A stretch of 64,000 nt of DNA from Thalassobaculum fulvum (GCF_014652915.1 NZ_BMZS01000011.1:124001-188000), one strand, 5' to 3'. Shown: positions 8,573-18,271, numbered from the stretch's first letter. The notes: generated by a model not told the origin, from the letters alone. Translations and numbers: made by a program.

Positions 8573-9268
8573 ATGCGAACGCTGCTCCTCGCCCTGGTCC
8601 TCGCCCCGGTTCTGGTGGTCGTCGCCGGCTGGGGGACCCGCGCCCGGGCCGAACCGGTCGACCTGGAGCTGGTGCTGGCGGTCGATTCCTCGGCCAGCGT
8701 CGACTACATCGAGTTCAACCTGCAGCTCGAGGGGCTGGCCTACGCCTTCCGCGATCCCGACCTGATCGCGGCGATCGGCAACGGCCAGTACGGCGCGATC
8801 GCCGTCACCCTGATGGAATGGGCCAGCACCGACCGCCAGCAGCGCGTGCTGCCGTGGACCCGGATCGCCAGCGCCGCCGACGCCGCCGCCTTCGCCGACC
8901 GCATCGACCGATCGCCGCGCCAGATCCAGACGGGTGCCACCTCGATCTCGTCGGCGATCCGGTTCGCCGAGCGGCTGTTCGCCGACAACGGCTTCGAGGG
9001 AACCCGCCGCACCATCGACCTGTCCGGCGACGGCTACAACAACCAGGGCGAGGCGCTGGCGGCCGCCCGGGCCGCGGTGCTGGCCTCGGGCATCACGATC
9101 AACGCCCTGGCGATCGAGAACCAGGTGCTCGGGCTCGGCGACTACTTCGAGGACCAGCTGATCGGCGGGGTCGGCGCCTTCGTGATCCGCGCCGACAGCT
9201 ACCGCGACTATCTCGGCAAGATCCGCCGCAAGCTGCTGCGCGAGATCCAGGCGCCGCCGATGTCGTGA
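8573..9268 (+). CDS. DUF1194 secreted von Willebrand factor A protein, copy 3
   Basis: A 231-residue protein, the most compact of the three. The signal peptide is residues 1-26 (MRTLLLALVLAPVLVVV core, ending RARA). DxSxS is present at D38, S40, S42, with GATSISSAI and DLSGDGYNNQG completing the metal site, and the C-terminus has IRRKLLREI. It follows copy 2 by 18 bp, so the three form one transcription unit. Three adjacent paralogues suggest tandem duplication followed by divergence, perhaps giving a hetero-oligomer; that is inference. A repeat element separates it from the convergent TauD gene. Confidence 0.88.
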   Translation: MRTLLLALVLAPVLVVVAGWGTRARAEPVDLELVLAVDSSASVDYIEFNLQLEGLAYAFRDPDLIAAIGNGQYGAIAVTLMEWASTDRQQRVLPWTRIASAADAAAFADRIDRSPRQIQTGATSISSAIRFAERLFADNGFEGTRRTIDLSGDGYNNQGEALAAARAAVLASGITINALAIENQVLGLGDYFEDQLIGGVGAFVIRADSYRDYLGKIRRKLLREIQAPPMS

Positions 9269-9290
9269 GCAGCGGGGCGTGACGCCCCAA

Positions 9291-9473
9291 GCGGCGGGTG
9301 GGTTCCGGCTCGTCCGCGCCGAGTGCGGCGCGGTCGTCCGGAATGACGACAGAAAAGTGGGGATTGTCGTGCGCGTCAGCCGCGCATGGCTGAAGCGCGC
9401 GGCGCTCCCCCTCTTTGTCGTCATCCCGGACCGGACCGCCGGTGGCGGGACGGATCCGGGATCCACCCGCCGC
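9291..9473. repeat. Dispersed palindromic intergenic element, copy 2
   Basis: It fills most of the gap between the convergent DUF1194 copy 3 and TauD genes. The outer ends are inverted (GCGGCGGGTGG at 9291-9301 against its complement ending at 9473). The inner ends carry the GTCCGGAATGACGAC-type sequence and its inverse. This is the longest copy because about 60 bp separate the two half-units. Confidence 0.68.
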
Positions 9474-9494
9474 TCCGTCGCCCGAGCCGCTCGC

Positions 9495-10382
9495 TCAGAA
9501 CGGCTGCTCGAGGGTCGGGGCGCTGTCGGCGACGGTGGTGCGGTGCATGTCGCGGACCTTGGTGCGGTCGTAGCGCCGGGCCCGGTGCATGACCACGCGG
9601 TTGTCCCACATCACCAGGTCGTACGGCCGCCAGCGGTGCGAGTAGGTGTACTCGCGCTGGGTGGCGTGCTCGGTCAGGTCCCTCAGGAACATGCGGGCCT
9701 CCGGCACCGGCCAGCCGCGGATCGCGCCGGCATGCGACGCCAGGTACAGGTTCAGCCGGCCGGTGCGCGGGTGGCGGCGCACCAGCCGCTGCGGCACCGG
9801 CGCCCACTTGATCTTCTCGTCCTCGGTGAACTGGTCGAAGCCGAGGGAGCCGCGCGAGTACAGCTGGCTGTGCTCGCACACCTGGTCCAGGCACTCGGCC
9901 TGGGTCGCCGGGTCGAGGTCGTCCCAGGCCGCCCGCATGTCGGCGAACTCGGTGTTGCCGCCTTCCTCGGGGATGATCCGCGCCGACAGCAGCGAGTACT
10001 TCGACGGGGTCGCCTTGAACGAGCTGTCGGAGTGCCAGAGCATGTTGCCGAGCCCGAACAGCCGCCGCCGGTCGTCGCGCGCCAGCACCTGGCCGTCCTT
10101 GTCCAGGTTCGAGATGTCGTTGATGTTCATCGACAGCCGCCGGTCCTCCAGCTTCGCGATGTCGCCGGTGGCGGTCTCCATCGGCCCGAAGTGCTGGGAG
10201 AACGCGTACTGCTGGTCGTCGTCGATGCGCTGGTCCGGGAACACCAGGACCGCGTAACGGTCCATGGCGTCCTCGATCTCCGCGGCGGTCTCCGCCGACA
10301 CGCCGGCGGCGATGTCGACGCCGGTGACCTCGGCCACGAAGTCGTCGCGCCTGGGATTGATCGGCCGGATCGTCAGGGCCAT
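9495..10382 (-). CDS. TauD/TfdA-family 2-oxoglutarate-dependent dioxygenase
   Basis: A 295-residue protein with the Fe(II) facial triad: H117 and D119 in MLWHSDSSF, and a distal histidine in VMHRARR, followed by the 2-oxoglutarate-binding arginine in MHRTT. Family members hydroxylate substrates such as taurine, chlorophenoxyacetate or alkyl sulfates using O2 and 2-oxoglutarate in the cytoplasm. The substrate here cannot be read from sequence. A GAGGG lies about 9 nt before the ATG at 10382. It is divergent from the flavin monooxygenase gene across 161 bp, and a shared role is plausible but unproven. Confidence 0.9.
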   Translation of the reverse strand: MALTIRPINPRRDDFVAEVTGVDIAAGVSAETAAEIEDAMDRYAVLVFPDQRIDDDQQYAFSQHFGPMETATGDIAKLEDRRLSMNINDISNLDKDGQVLARDDRRRLFGLGNMLWHSDSSFKATPSKYSLLSARIIPEEGGNTEFADMRAAWDDLDPATQAECLDQVCEHSQLYSRGSLGFDQFTEDEKIKWAPVPQRLVRRHPRTGRLNLYLASHAGAIRGWPVPEARMFLRDLTEHATQREYTYSHRWRPYDLVMWDNRVVMHRARRYDRTKVRDMHRTTVADSAPTLEQPF

Positions 10383-10523
10383 GGCGTTTCACCCTCTGAG
10401 ATATTGTCGACAGGCTTTGGGTGACGATAGCGCGCCCGCCGCGGAGGAGGCCAGCCCGTCGGGCGGCTCCGGCGCTTCGGGCTTGCCTGCGCCCCGGTCG
10501 CCCGGGTTAGGCTTGCCCCGGAA

Positions 10524-10544
10524 TTTTGAAACGGAGGTTCAAAA
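10524..10544 (+). promoter_or_regulatory. Inverted repeat with the Shine-Dalgarno in its loop, at the monooxygenase start
   Basis: TTTTGAA (10524-10530) and TTCAAAA (10538-10544) are perfect 7-bp inverted arms. The spacer ACGGAGG contains the ribosome binding site GGAGG (10533-10537), and the right arm ends on the A of the ATG start. It could be a DNA operator or an RNA hairpin exposing the binding site in its loop. Confidence 0.5.
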
Positions 10545-12151
10545 TGCTCCAGGCCGATCCCGCTACCGATCTCGATGTCGTGATCGTCGGCGCCGGGTTC
10601 GCCGGCCTGTACATGCTGCACCGGCTGCGCGGCATGGGCTTCCGGGCGACGGTCCTGGAGGCCGGCAGCGGGGTCGGCGGCACCTGGTACTGGAACCGCT
10701 ACCCGGGCGCGCGCTGCGACATCGAGAGCATCCAGTACTCCTACCAGTTCGACGACGCCCTGCAGCAGGAGTGGGAGTGGAGCGAGCGCTACGCCACCCA
10801 GCCGGAGATCCTGGCGTACGCCGAGCACGTCGCCGACCGCTTCGACCTGCGCCGCGACATCCGCTTCGACACCCGGGTCAGCAAGGCGACCTACGACGAG
10901 GCCGGGCACCGCTGGACCCTGGAGACCGAGGCCGGCGACCGGGTGACCGCGACCTTCTGCGTGATGGCGACCGGCTGCCTCTCGTCCTCCAACACCCCGG
11001 ATTTCCCGGGGCGCGACAGCTTCCGGGGCGCGACCTATCACACCGGCAACTGGCCGCACGAAGGCGTCGACTTCACCGGCAAGCGGGTGGCGGTGATCGG
11101 CACCGGCTCGTCGGCGATCCAGTCGATCCCGCTGATCGCCGAGCAGGCCGCGCATCTCACGGTGTTCCAGCGCACGCCGAACTACACGATCCCGGCGCAC
11201 AACGCGCCGCTCGACCCGGAGCGGGTGCGGGCGGTGAAGGCCGACTACCCGGCGCTGCGGGCCTGGGGCAAGCGGATGGTCAACGGCATCGCGTTCCACC
11301 CCAACGTGCACCCGGCCAAGGAGGCGTCGCCCGAGGAGCTGAAGCGCGAGTACGAGAAACGCTGGGCCGAGGGCGGCCTGACCTTCATGGGCGCGTTCAA
11401 CGACCTGATGCTGGACGAGGCGGCCAACGCCACCGCGGCCGAATTCGTGCGCGGCAAGATCCGCGAGATCGTCAAGGACCCGGAGACCGCCGAGAAGCTG
11501 TGCCCGACCAACGTGATCGGCTGCAAGCGGCTGTGCGTCGATACCGGCTACTACGCCACCTACAACCGGCCGAACGTCACCCTGGTCGACATCAGCGGCT
11601 CGCCGATCGAGGCGATCACGCCGAACGGCGTGAAGGTCGGGGGAATCGAGTACGCGGTCGACGCCATCGTCTACGCCACCGGGTTCGACGCCATGACCGG
11701 GGCGCTGCTGAAGGTCGACATCCGCGGCAAGGGCGGCCTCCGCCTGCGCGACAAGTGGAAGGAGGGCCCGCGCTCCTATCTCGGGCTGGCGATCGCCGGG
11801 TTCCCGAACCTGTTCACGGTGACCGGGCCGGGCAGCCCGTCGGTGCTGACCAACATGCTGCCGACCATCGAGCAGCACGTGGAGTGGATCACCGACTGCT
11901 TCGGCTGGCTGCGCGAGCACGGCCAGGACCGCATCGAGGCCAGCGCCGCGGCCGAGGATGCCTGGGTCGGCCACAACGCCGAGGTCGCCGGCACCACCCT
12001 GCGCTCGACCTGCAGCTCCTGGTACGTCGGCGCCAACGTGCCCGGCAAGCCGCGGGTGTTCATGCCCTATATCGGCGGCTTCCCGGCCTATGTCGCGCGC
12101 TGCGACGAGGTCGCGGCGAACGGCTACGAGGGGTTCGCGGTGGGGGCGTGA
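10544..12151 (+). CDS. Flavin-containing (Baeyer-Villiger-type) monooxygenase
   Basis: A 535-residue protein. The N-terminal FAD site is VIVGAGFAGLY, a second dinucleotide site for NADPH is VAVIGTGSSA, and between them lies FRGATYHTGNWP, which fits the Baeyer-Villiger fingerprint FxGxxxHxxxWP. Such enzymes insert oxygen next to a ketone, as in cyclohexanone or phenylacetone monooxygenase. The substrate is unknown. The start is the ATG at 10544, preceded by GGAGG with a 6-nt gap; an upstream TTG at 10526 is less likely. It is divergent from the TauD dioxygenase gene. Confidence 0.9.
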   Translation: MLQADPATDLDVVIVGAGFAGLYMLHRLRGMGFRATVLEAGSGVGGTWYWNRYPGARCDIESIQYSYQFDDALQQEWEWSERYATQPEILAYAEHVADRFDLRRDIRFDTRVSKATYDEAGHRWTLETEAGDRVTATFCVMATGCLSSSNTPDFPGRDSFRGATYHTGNWPHEGVDFTGKRVAVIGTGSSAIQSIPLIAEQAAHLTVFQRTPNYTIPAHNAPLDPERVRAVKADYPALRAWGKRMVNGIAFHPNVHPAKEASPEELKREYEKRWAEGGLTFMGAFNDLMLDEAANATAAEFVRGKIREIVKDPETAEKLCPTNVIGCKRLCVDTGYYATYNRPNVTLVDISGSPIEAITPNGVKVGGIEYAVDAIVYATGFDAMTGALLKVDIRGKGGLRLRDKWKEGPRSYLGLAIAGFPNLFTVTGPGSPSVLTNMLPTIEQHVEWITDCFGWLREHGQDRIEASAAAEDAWVGHNAEVAGTTLRSTCSSWYVGANVPGKPRVFMPYIGGFPAYVARCDEVAANGYEGFAVGA

Positions 12152-12165
12152 GGTGCCCGTCGCTT

Positions 12166-12300
12166 GGTGGGTCCCGGGTCTCCCCTCGATCAAGTCGAGG
12201 GTCGCCCGGGATGACGTCAGGGGGAGAGCCGGGCATCGGCCCCCCTCTCGACGTCATCCCGGAGCGGGCCGCCGCAGGCGGAACGGATCCGGGACCCGCC
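12166..12300. repeat. Dispersed palindromic intergenic element, copy 3
   Basis: It occupies almost the whole gap between convergent genes. The outer ends are near-inverted (GGTGGGTCCCGG from 12166; CCGGGACCCGCC ending at 12300). The inner parts are CGGGATGACGTC and its inverse GACGTCATCCCG. A small inner hairpin CCCTCGATCAAGTCGAGGG sits in the left half-unit. Confidence 0.7.
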
Positions 12301-12312
12301 CGCCGACTGGCC

Positions 12313-12978
12313 CTACCGCGCGACCTTGTGCTCCATGCGGCTGAGCAGCCTCACGCACGGCCACAGCAGTGCCAGGTAGATCGCCGCCGCCAGCACGATC
12401 GGCGACGGGTTGTAGGTCAGCGACCGCGCCATGTCGGCCGAGTACAGCAGCTCCGGCATCGCCACCACGCTGGCGATCGAGGTCAGCTTCACCACCTCGA
12501 CGGTGTTGGAGACCAGGTCCGGCAGCACGTTGCGCACCGCCTGCGGGATAACGACGTAGGCCAGGGTCTGCCACGCATTCAGCCCGGTCGAGCGCGCCGC
12601 CTCCCACTGGCCGCGGCCGATGCTCTCGATGCCGGCCCGGTAGATCTCGCCGTAGTAGGCGCTGGTGTTCAGCAGGAACGCAACGCACACCGCCACGAAC
12701 GGGCTGGGGCGGATTCCGACGAACGGCAGCCCGGCATAGACGAAGATCAGCAGCACCAGCGGCGGCACCGCCCGGAAGAAGTCGATCAGCGCGAAGGCCG
12801 GCCAGCGCACCGCCCGCCACGGGCTGCGGCAGACCAGGGCGACCGCCAGGCCGCCGATCAGGCCGAGCGGCACCACCGCCAGGCACAGCAGCAGGGTCAT
12901 GCCGAGGCCGCGCAGCAGCAGCGGCAACGCCTGGCCCATGATCTCGAGGTTCAGGAACTGGTCGACGAAGATTTCCAT
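12313..12978 (-). CDS. Polar amino-acid ABC transporter permease, second of two
   Basis: A 221-residue inner-membrane protein with about five hydrophobic segments. It has the HisM/GlnP-type permease motif region from STGLNAWQTLAYVVIPQA onward, which forms the coupling-helix loop contacting the ATPase. The start is the ATG at 12978, 13 nt after the preceding permease stop. It is last in a leftward operon of binding protein, ATPase and two permeases, so it is one half of a hetero-dimeric channel for an amino acid or related compound. Confidence 0.9.
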   Translation of the reverse strand: MEIFVDQFLNLEIMGQALPLLLRGLGMTLLLCLAVVPLGLIGGLAVALVCRSPWRAVRWPAFALIDFFRAVPPLVLLIFVYAGLPFVGIRPSPFVAVCVAFLLNTSAYYGEIYRAGIESIGRGQWEAARSTGLNAWQTLAYVVIPQAVRNVLPDLVSNTVEVVKLTSIASVVAMPELLYSADMARSLTYNPSPIVLAAAIYLALLWPCVRLLSRMEHKVAR

Positions 12979-12991
12979 TGCCGCGGCCTCG

Positions 12992-13666
12992 CTACGCCCG
13001 GCCCCAGGCGAACCGGGTCTCGAGCCAGCGCCCGACCGCGACCACCGGAACGAACAGCGCAACGTAGGCGAGCGAGCCGATCAGCAGCGGCGTGGCGTTG
13101 CCGGAGAAGCTCTGGGCGGTCTGCGCCTGCATCAGGATCTCGGGCACGCCGATCACCGCACCCAGCGCGGTGTTCTTGGTGATCGCGATGGTCCGGTTGG
13201 TCAGCGGCGGCACGGTCATCCGCACCGCCTGCGGCAGGATCACCCAGGCCAGCGTCTGCAGGAAGCCGAGCCCGGTCGAGCGCGCCGCCTCCCACTGGCC
13301 CTTGCGGATCGACAGGATGCCGGACCAGAAGATCTCCTCGGCGAACGCCGCCAGGACCAGCGACAGCACCAGCCACAGCACGGTGAAGCCGGACAGGCTG
13401 ATTCCGACGTTCGGCAGCCCGAAATACGCGATCAGGATGATCACCAGGGGCGGCAGCGCCCGGAACACGTCGACGAACAGCACGATCAGCGCGTTGACGG
13501 GCCGGATCCGGAAGCTGCGGGCGCTCGCCAGCAGCAGCCCGGCCAGGACGCCGGTAACCACCACGGCGGCGGCGACTTCGATGGTGACCAGCATCCCGCG
13601 CAGGATGTCGGGCAGGTACTTCTCGATGACGGCCGGGTTCAGGAAGGCGTCGGCGAAGCGATCCAT
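12992..13666 (-). CDS. Polar amino-acid ABC transporter permease, first of two
   Basis: A 224-residue inner-membrane protein with several transmembrane helices and the coupling-loop motif in STGLGFLQTLAWVILPQAVR. It resembles its neighbour over most of its length (shared GQWEAARSTGL and RALPPLV-type segments), as expected for paired permeases of the polar amino-acid family. It starts with ATG at 13666, 10 nt after the ATPase gene stop. Substrate specificity lies in the binding protein and cannot be inferred here. Confidence 0.9.
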   Translation of the reverse strand: MDRFADAFLNPAVIEKYLPDILRGMLVTIEVAAAVVVTGVLAGLLLASARSFRIRPVNALIVLFVDVFRALPPLVIILIAYFGLPNVGISLSGFTVLWLVLSLVLAAFAEEIFWSGILSIRKGQWEAARSTGLGFLQTLAWVILPQAVRMTVPPLTNRTIAITKNTALGAVIGVPEILMQAQTAQSFSGNATPLLIGSLAYVALFVPVVAVGRWLETRFAWGRA

Positions 13667-13676
13667 CGGCCGGTCC

Positions 13677-14420
13677 TCAGGCTGCGAAGTCGGCGAGGAA
13701 GCTGCGGGTCCGGGCGTGCTCGGGCGCCCCGAACACCTGTTCCGGCGGTCCCTGCTCGACGATCGCGCCGTGATCCATGAACACCACCCGGTCGGCGGCG
13801 TCGCGGGCGAACCGCATCTCGTGGCTGACCACGACCATGGTCATGCCGGCCTCGCGCAGCTCGCGCATGACCGCCAGCACGCTGCCGACCAGCTCCGGGT
13901 CGAGGGCCGAGGTCGGCTCGTCGAACAGCATGATCTTCGGCTCCAGCGCCACCGCCCGGGCGATCGCCGCGCGCTGCTGCTGGCCGCCCGAGAGCTGCGC
14001 CGGGTAGGCGTCGACCTTGTCGGCCAGGCCGACCCGTGCCAGGGCCGCCTCGCCGATCTCGCGGGCCTCCGCCCGGCCCTTGCCGAGCGCCTTGCGCAGG
14101 GCCAGCGTGACGTTCGAGAGCACGGTCATGTGCGGGTACAGGTTGAACGACTGGAACACCATGCCGATGCGCCGGCGCATGGCGTTGATGTCGGTCTTCG
14201 GGTCCAGCAGCTCGACCCCGTCGACCCGGATCGAGCCCTCGTCGGGCTCCTCCAGCCGGTTGCAGCAGCGCAGCAGGGTGCTCTTGCCGGAACCGGACGG
14301 CCCGATGACGAACACCAGCTCCTGGGGGGCGACCGACAGGTCGATGCCGCGCAGGACCTCGAGCGAGCCGAAGCTCTTGCGCAGGCCGGCGACGTCGAGC
14401 ATCGCGTTGCGGTCGGACAC
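13677..14420 (-). CDS. Polar amino-acid ABC transporter ATP-binding protein
   Basis: A 247-residue ATPase with Walker [10 protein letters not shown], the signature LSGGQQQR, Walker [15 protein letters not shown] and the switch histidine in VVSHE. It closely resembles GlnQ/HisP ATPases that power amino-acid import. I choose the GTG at 14420 because GGAGG lies 6 nt upstream; the ATG at 14402 would leave that site too far away. A strong hairpin (14454-14476) separates it from the binding-protein gene, a common way to lower expression of membrane components relative to the binding protein. Confidence 0.92.
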   Translation of the reverse strand: MSDRNAMLDVAGLRKSFGSLEVLRGIDLSVAPQELVFVIGPSGSGKSTLLRCCNRLEEPDEGSIRVDGVELLDPKTDINAMRRRIGMVFQSFNLYPHMTVLSNVTLALRKALGKGRAEAREIGEAALARVGLADKVDAYPAQLSGGQQQRAAIARAVALEPKIMLFDEPTSALDPELVGSVLAVMRELREAGMTMVVVSHEMRFARDAADRVVFMDHGAIVEQGPPEQVFGAPEHARTRSFLADFAA

Positions 14421-14453
14421 GGCTTTCCTCCAGCGATCGGGAGCGGAACGGAC

Positions 14454-14476
14454 GGGCGGCACCGCCGGTGCCGCCC
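14454..14476 (-). terminator. Intra-operon hairpin between binding-protein and ATPase genes
   Basis: A perfect 10-bp stem (14454-14463 with 14467-14476) around a 3-nt loop, all G/C except one A:T pair. No T-tract follows. It is best read as an RNA 3'-end stabiliser or partial terminator for the abundant binding-protein mRNA. Confidence 0.55.
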
Positions 14477-14505
14477 GCGGGTATCGCTTGTCGGAAACCG
14501 GGCCG

Positions 14506-15330
14506 TCAGCCGCAGCTCGGCTCGTGCTCGGTCGGGTCGTAGCCGGGCATGCCGGGAACGCCGTAGCCCGGGAACACCGTGACCGCCGCCGAGCCCGGCG
14601 CCGGCTTGGTGCCGAACCACTTCTCGTGCATGGCCGCCATGGTGCCGTCGAGCTTCATGCACTCGATGGCGTTCTCGATCAGCTTGCGCATCTCCGGGTC
14701 GTCCTTGCGGGCCGGCGCCGCCCACACCAGGCCGGTGGAGTGCAGGTAGGACAGCCTGATGCGCGGGTTCTTCTTGACCGCCCAGGCCGACACCGTGTTG
14801 CCGGCGACGTTGGCATAGGCGCGGCCGGCGATGACCGCCTGCACGGCGTCGGTGTTGGTGCCGAAGCTCTCGATCTTCCAGCCGATCTTGTCGGTCAGGC
14901 CGCGTGCCCAGCTCTCGTAGACCGAACCCCGGTTGACCGCGATGGTCTTGTCCTTCAGCTCGGCCAGATCCTTGATGTCCGGCGTGTTCTTGAGGATCAC
15001 GAACTGGTAGTCGGTGTTCAGGTAGCCCTCGGTGAACAGCAGGTTGGTCGCCCGTTCCTTGGTGACGGTCGTGGGTGCGGCCACGAAGTCGTAGGTGCCG
15101 GCCTGCAGCCCCGGCAGAAGCCCCGAGAACTGGGTGGCTTCGATCACGATGCCCCGCTTGGTGCGATCGCCGATCTCGTTGGCGAGATCGATGTTGAAGC
15201 CTTCGACGCCGCCGCTGAGGGTCGGCATCGCATGCGGTGCGAAGGTGCCGTCGACCCCGGTCTTGAGCGGCGCGGCCTGCGCGGCGGTCGACAGGAGAAG
15301 GACGGCGAATGCGGTGGCGAGTCTCTTCAT
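14506..15330 (-). CDS. Polar amino-acid ABC transporter substrate-binding protein
   Basis: A 274-residue protein with a classical signal peptide ([19 protein letters not shown], cleaved after about residue 20). The mature part follows the family-3 solute-binding pattern: [37 protein letters not shown]. It should bind its ligand in the periplasm and deliver it to the permease pair encoded downstream. The ligand is not identifiable. The C-terminal tail is unusually rich in glycine, proline and tyrosine ([14 protein letters not shown]) and ends SCG. It is first in the operon, with the ATG at 15330. Confidence 0.92.
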   Translation of the reverse strand: MKRLATAFAVLLLSTAAQAAPLKTGVDGTFAPHAMPTLSGGVEGFNIDLANEIGDRTKRGIVIEATQFSGLLPGLQAGTYDFVAAPTTVTKERATNLLFTEGYLNTDYQFVILKNTPDIKDLAELKDKTIAVNRGSVYESWARGLTDKIGWKIESFGTNTDAVQAVIAGRAYANVAGNTVSAWAVKKNPRIRLSYLHSTGLVWAAPARKDDPEMRKLIENAIECMKLDGTMAAMHEKWFGTKPAPGSAAVTVFPGYGVPGMPGYDPTEHEPSCG

Positions 15331-15516
15331 GATGGGTCCCCCACAAGACGTTGTGCGGCAAACCTCCCTGGGTGGCTCGGCGACGCGTTCGATCGCGTTC
15401 TGGACGGTGCGGACGCACCGCTCGGGCCGACGGACGCCGACCCATGAGGATCTCAAGGCTGGCACGATTCGCACGGCGCGTCCAAGGGTCTCGGCGCCGC
15501 CGGCCGGGCGCCGGCG

Positions 15517-16719
15517 TCACGCCGCCGGCACGGCGGGGACGATCCCGGTGGCGACCACCACGCGATTGCGGCCTCGCTGCTTGGCCTCGTAGAGCGCCGC
15601 GTCGACGCGCCGGAGCCAGGCGTCCGCGGTCTCGTCGGGGCCGGCCTGACCGACGCCGATGCTCACCGTGACCGGGCCGACGCCGTCGAAGACATGGGCC
15701 GCGACCCGCTGCCGGATCTTCTCGGCCATGGCGGCGGCGCGGTCGCCGTCGGTGCCCGGGACCAGCACCATGAACTCCTCGCCACCCCAGCGGCACAGCA
15801 GGTCGGAGCGCCGGATCTGCTGGCCGAGCAGGCGGGCGAGTTCGCGCAGCACGTCGTCGCCGACGTGGTGGCCGTGGCTGTCGTTGATCCGCTTGAAGTG
15901 GTCGGCGTCCAGGGTCAGCAGCGACAGCGGCGTGCCGTAGCGCCGCGCCCGCTCGACCTCGGCCTCGACGGTGTCCTCGAAATGCCGCCGGTTCCACAGC
16001 CCGGTCAGGCTGTCGGTCCGGGCCAGCATCTCGATGTCGTGGCGGGCGGCGCGCAACTCGCCCTCGAGCCGCTCGTTGGTCAGCAGCACCAGGCCGTAGG
16101 CCGCCAGGATGTCGCCGACGATCGCCAGGATCAGCGCCACCCGGACGTTGTCGCTGTCCAGCAGGGCGGTCATCGGCCCGGGTTGCAGGGCCCGCCAGGC
16201 GTGGTTCAGCTCGGTGGCGCTGAGCAGCAGCAGGATGCCGACCAGCAGCCAGAACGCCGGGCTGCGCCGTGCGCTGGCGAGTCGCAGCGGCTCGCCGGCA
16301 CAGCGCAGCTGGATGATCGCCCGGGTGACGGCGTACACGGCGATCCGGGCATCGGGGTCCGGGGCGACGATGGTGAACTCGACCTGCAGCAGCAGCGCCA
16401 CCCCGACCAGCGCATAGTTGATCAATGCGGGGGTGCGGGTCGGGTACAGGCCGTGAAACCGGGTCAGCCCGTCGAACAGCAGGGCCGGCGACAACAGCAG
16501 CAGGACCTGGTTCAGCATCAGCACCGCCGGTGCCGGATCCGGGCCGCGCAGAGCGAACAGGATCACGCCGAGCGTCACCGCCGCCTGCCAGCCGAGCCAG
16601 TGGGCGAACCCGGCGTAGACCCGCTGCGTGAAGTAGACGATCGTCAGGACGCCGGTGACCGAGACCAGGACCAGCGACGTGACGACGGCGAGGGTCCGGA
16701 CGTCCAGGCTCTCGATCAT
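15517..16719 (-). CDS. Membrane-anchored diguanylate cyclase (GGDEF)
   Basis: A 400-residue protein. About the first 225 residues contain several hydrophobic helices, forming a membrane sensor region, followed by a short helical linker and a GGDEF domain. The catalytic motif is intact ([14 protein letters not shown]), with [16 protein letters not shown] upstream and VTVSIGVGQ downstream. It should make cyclic-di-GMP from two GTP. I do not see an RxxD inhibitory site in the residues just before GGEEF. The start ATG overlaps the cobQ stop by 4 bp, an odd pairing of cobalamin synthesis and second-messenger genes. Confidence 0.9.
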   Translation of the reverse strand: MIESLDVRTLAVVTSLVLVSVTGVLTIVYFTQRVYAGFAHWLGWQAAVTLGVILFALRGPDPAPAVLMLNQVLLLLSPALLFDGLTRFHGLYPTRTPALINYALVGVALLLQVEFTIVAPDPDARIAVYAVTRAIIQLRCAGEPLRLASARRSPAFWLLVGILLLLSATELNHAWRALQPGPMTALLDSDNVRVALILAIVGDILAAYGLVLLTNERLEGELRAARHDIEMLARTDSLTGLWNRRHFEDTVEAEVERARRYGTPLSLLTLDADHFKRINDSHGHHVGDDVLRELARLLGQQIRRSDLLCRWGGEEFMVLVPGTDGDRAAAMAEKIRQRVAAHVFDGVGPVTVSIGVGQAGPDETADAWLRRVDAALYEAKQRGRNRVVVATGIVPAVPAA

Positions 16720-18203
16720 CGCCGCCCCGCCATCGGGCGCGCCGCCGCCAGCAGGGCGTCCGTATCGAGGTGCCGTTCCAGATGGTCGGCGAGCCGGTCC
16801 AGCGCGGTCTCGACCGAGGCGTCGAAGGCCAGGCCGCCGGCACCGTCGGCGCCCAGGCTCCGCAGATAGGCGCGGCGGAAACCGTCGGCGGCGAACAGCC
16901 CGTGCAGGTAGCAGCCGGCGATCCGGCCGTCGGCCGAGGCCGCCCCCTCCGGCCGTCCGTCGTCCAGCATGAGCACCGGCCGGGCCCGGTCCGGACCGTC
17001 GGTGCGCCCGATATGGATCTCGTAGCCCTCGACCGGCTGGCCGGTGGCGAGGTGGCGGGCCCGGGTCCGGGTCAGGGTCTTCTCCGGCGTGAGCTCGGTG
17101 TCGACCGCGAGCAGGCCGAGACCGGGCGCTTCCCCCGGGGGACCCTCGATGCCGTCCGGGTCGCGCACCGTGCGGCCGAGCATCTGGTAGCCGCCGCACA
17201 GTCCGAGCACCCGGCCGCCGCGCCGGACATGGGCGGCGATGTCGACGTCCCAGCCCTGCTCGCGCAGGAACCGCAGGTCGCCGATCGTCGACTTGGAACC
17301 GGGCAGCAGCACCAGGTCGGCGTCGCCGGGCAGGGCCTGTCCCGGTGGCACGACCCGCAGGTCGACCGACGGTTCGGCCCGCAGCGGATCGAGGTCGTCG
17401 AAATTGGCGATCCGCGACAGCTTCGGAACCGCGACCACCAGGGTTGTGCCGGTCCGGTCCTGCACGGCCGGCCGTTCCAGCGCGACCGCGTCCTCGGCCG
17501 GCAGCCGGGCGGCGTCGGCGAACCACGGGACCACGCCGAAGCCGGGCCAGCCGGTCCGTTCGCCGATCGCCGTGAGGCCATCGTGGAACAGCGTCGGGTC
17601 GCCGCGGAACCGGTTGATCAGGTAGCCCGCAACCCGGTCGCGGTCGGCCGGGTCGAGCACCGCGTGGGTGCCGACCAGGGCGGCGATCACGCCACCGCGG
17701 TCGATGTCGCCGACCAGCACGACCGGCACGCCGGCGGCGGCGGCGAAGCCCATGTTGGCGATGTCGCCGGCCCGCAGGTTGATCTCGGCCGGGCTGCCGG
17801 CCCCCTCGACCAGCAGCAGGTCGGACCCGGCGGCCAGCCGCGCGGCGCTGTCCAGCACGGCGGCCAGCAGGGTCGGCTTCAGCGCCTGGTACTCGCGCGC
17901 CCGGGCGTGACCGACCCGCCGGCCGTGCACCACGACCTGGGCGCCGGTGTCGGTCTCCGGCTTCAGCAGCACCGGGTTGAGGTCGACCGTCGGGTCGATT
18001 CCGGCGGCCCGGGCCTGCAACGCCTGGGCGCGGCCGATCTCTCCGCCGTCGACGGTGACGGCGGCGTTGTTCGACATGTTCTGCGGCTTGAACGGCCGGA
18101 CCCGCAGGCCGCGGCGGGCGAACAGGCGGCACAGGCCGGCGACGATCAGCGACTTGCCGACATCGGACCCGGTCCCCTGGAACATGAGCGCGCGCGCCGC
18201 CAT
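16716..18203 (-). CDS. cobQ: Cobyric acid synthase
   Basis: A 495-residue amidotransferase. The N-terminal domain is the ATP-binding part, starting [12 protein letters not shown] and followed by [11 protein letters not shown], both highly characteristic of CobQ. The C-terminal glutaminase has the nucleophile cysteine in [11 protein letters not shown]. The enzyme amidates four side chains of adenosylcobyrinic acid a,c-diamide in cobalamin synthesis. Length matches the family (about 490). No other cobalamin gene is in the window and no cobalamin riboswitch is visible upstream. The ATG at 18203 gives the expected N-terminus. Confidence 0.95.
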   Translation of the reverse strand: MAARALMFQGTGSDVGKSLIVAGLCRLFARRGLRVRPFKPQNMSNNAAVTVDGGEIGRAQALQARAAGIDPTVDLNPVLLKPETDTGAQVVVHGRRVGHARAREYQALKPTLLAAVLDSAARLAAGSDLLLVEGAGSPAEINLRAGDIANMGFAAAAGVPVVLVGDIDRGGVIAALVGTHAVLDPADRDRVAGYLINRFRGDPTLFHDGLTAIGERTGWPGFGVVPWFADAARLPAEDAVALERPAVQDRTGTTLVVAVPKLSRIANFDDLDPLRAEPSVDLRVVPPGQALPGDADLVLLPGSKSTIGDLRFLREQGWDVDIAAHVRRGGRVLGLCGGYQMLGRTVRDPDGIEGPPGEAPGLGLLAVDTELTPEKTLTRTRARHLATGQPVEGYEIHIGRTDGPDRARPVLMLDDGRPEGAASADGRIAGCYLHGLFAADGFRRAYLRSLGADGAGGLAFDASVETALDRLADHLERHLDTDALLAAARPMAGRR

Positions 18204-18271
18204 GCACGGGGATTAGCGCAGTCCCGGGTCGGAGGGAACGGGTCGCGTGGAAGCGGCCGGAGACATTCTAT

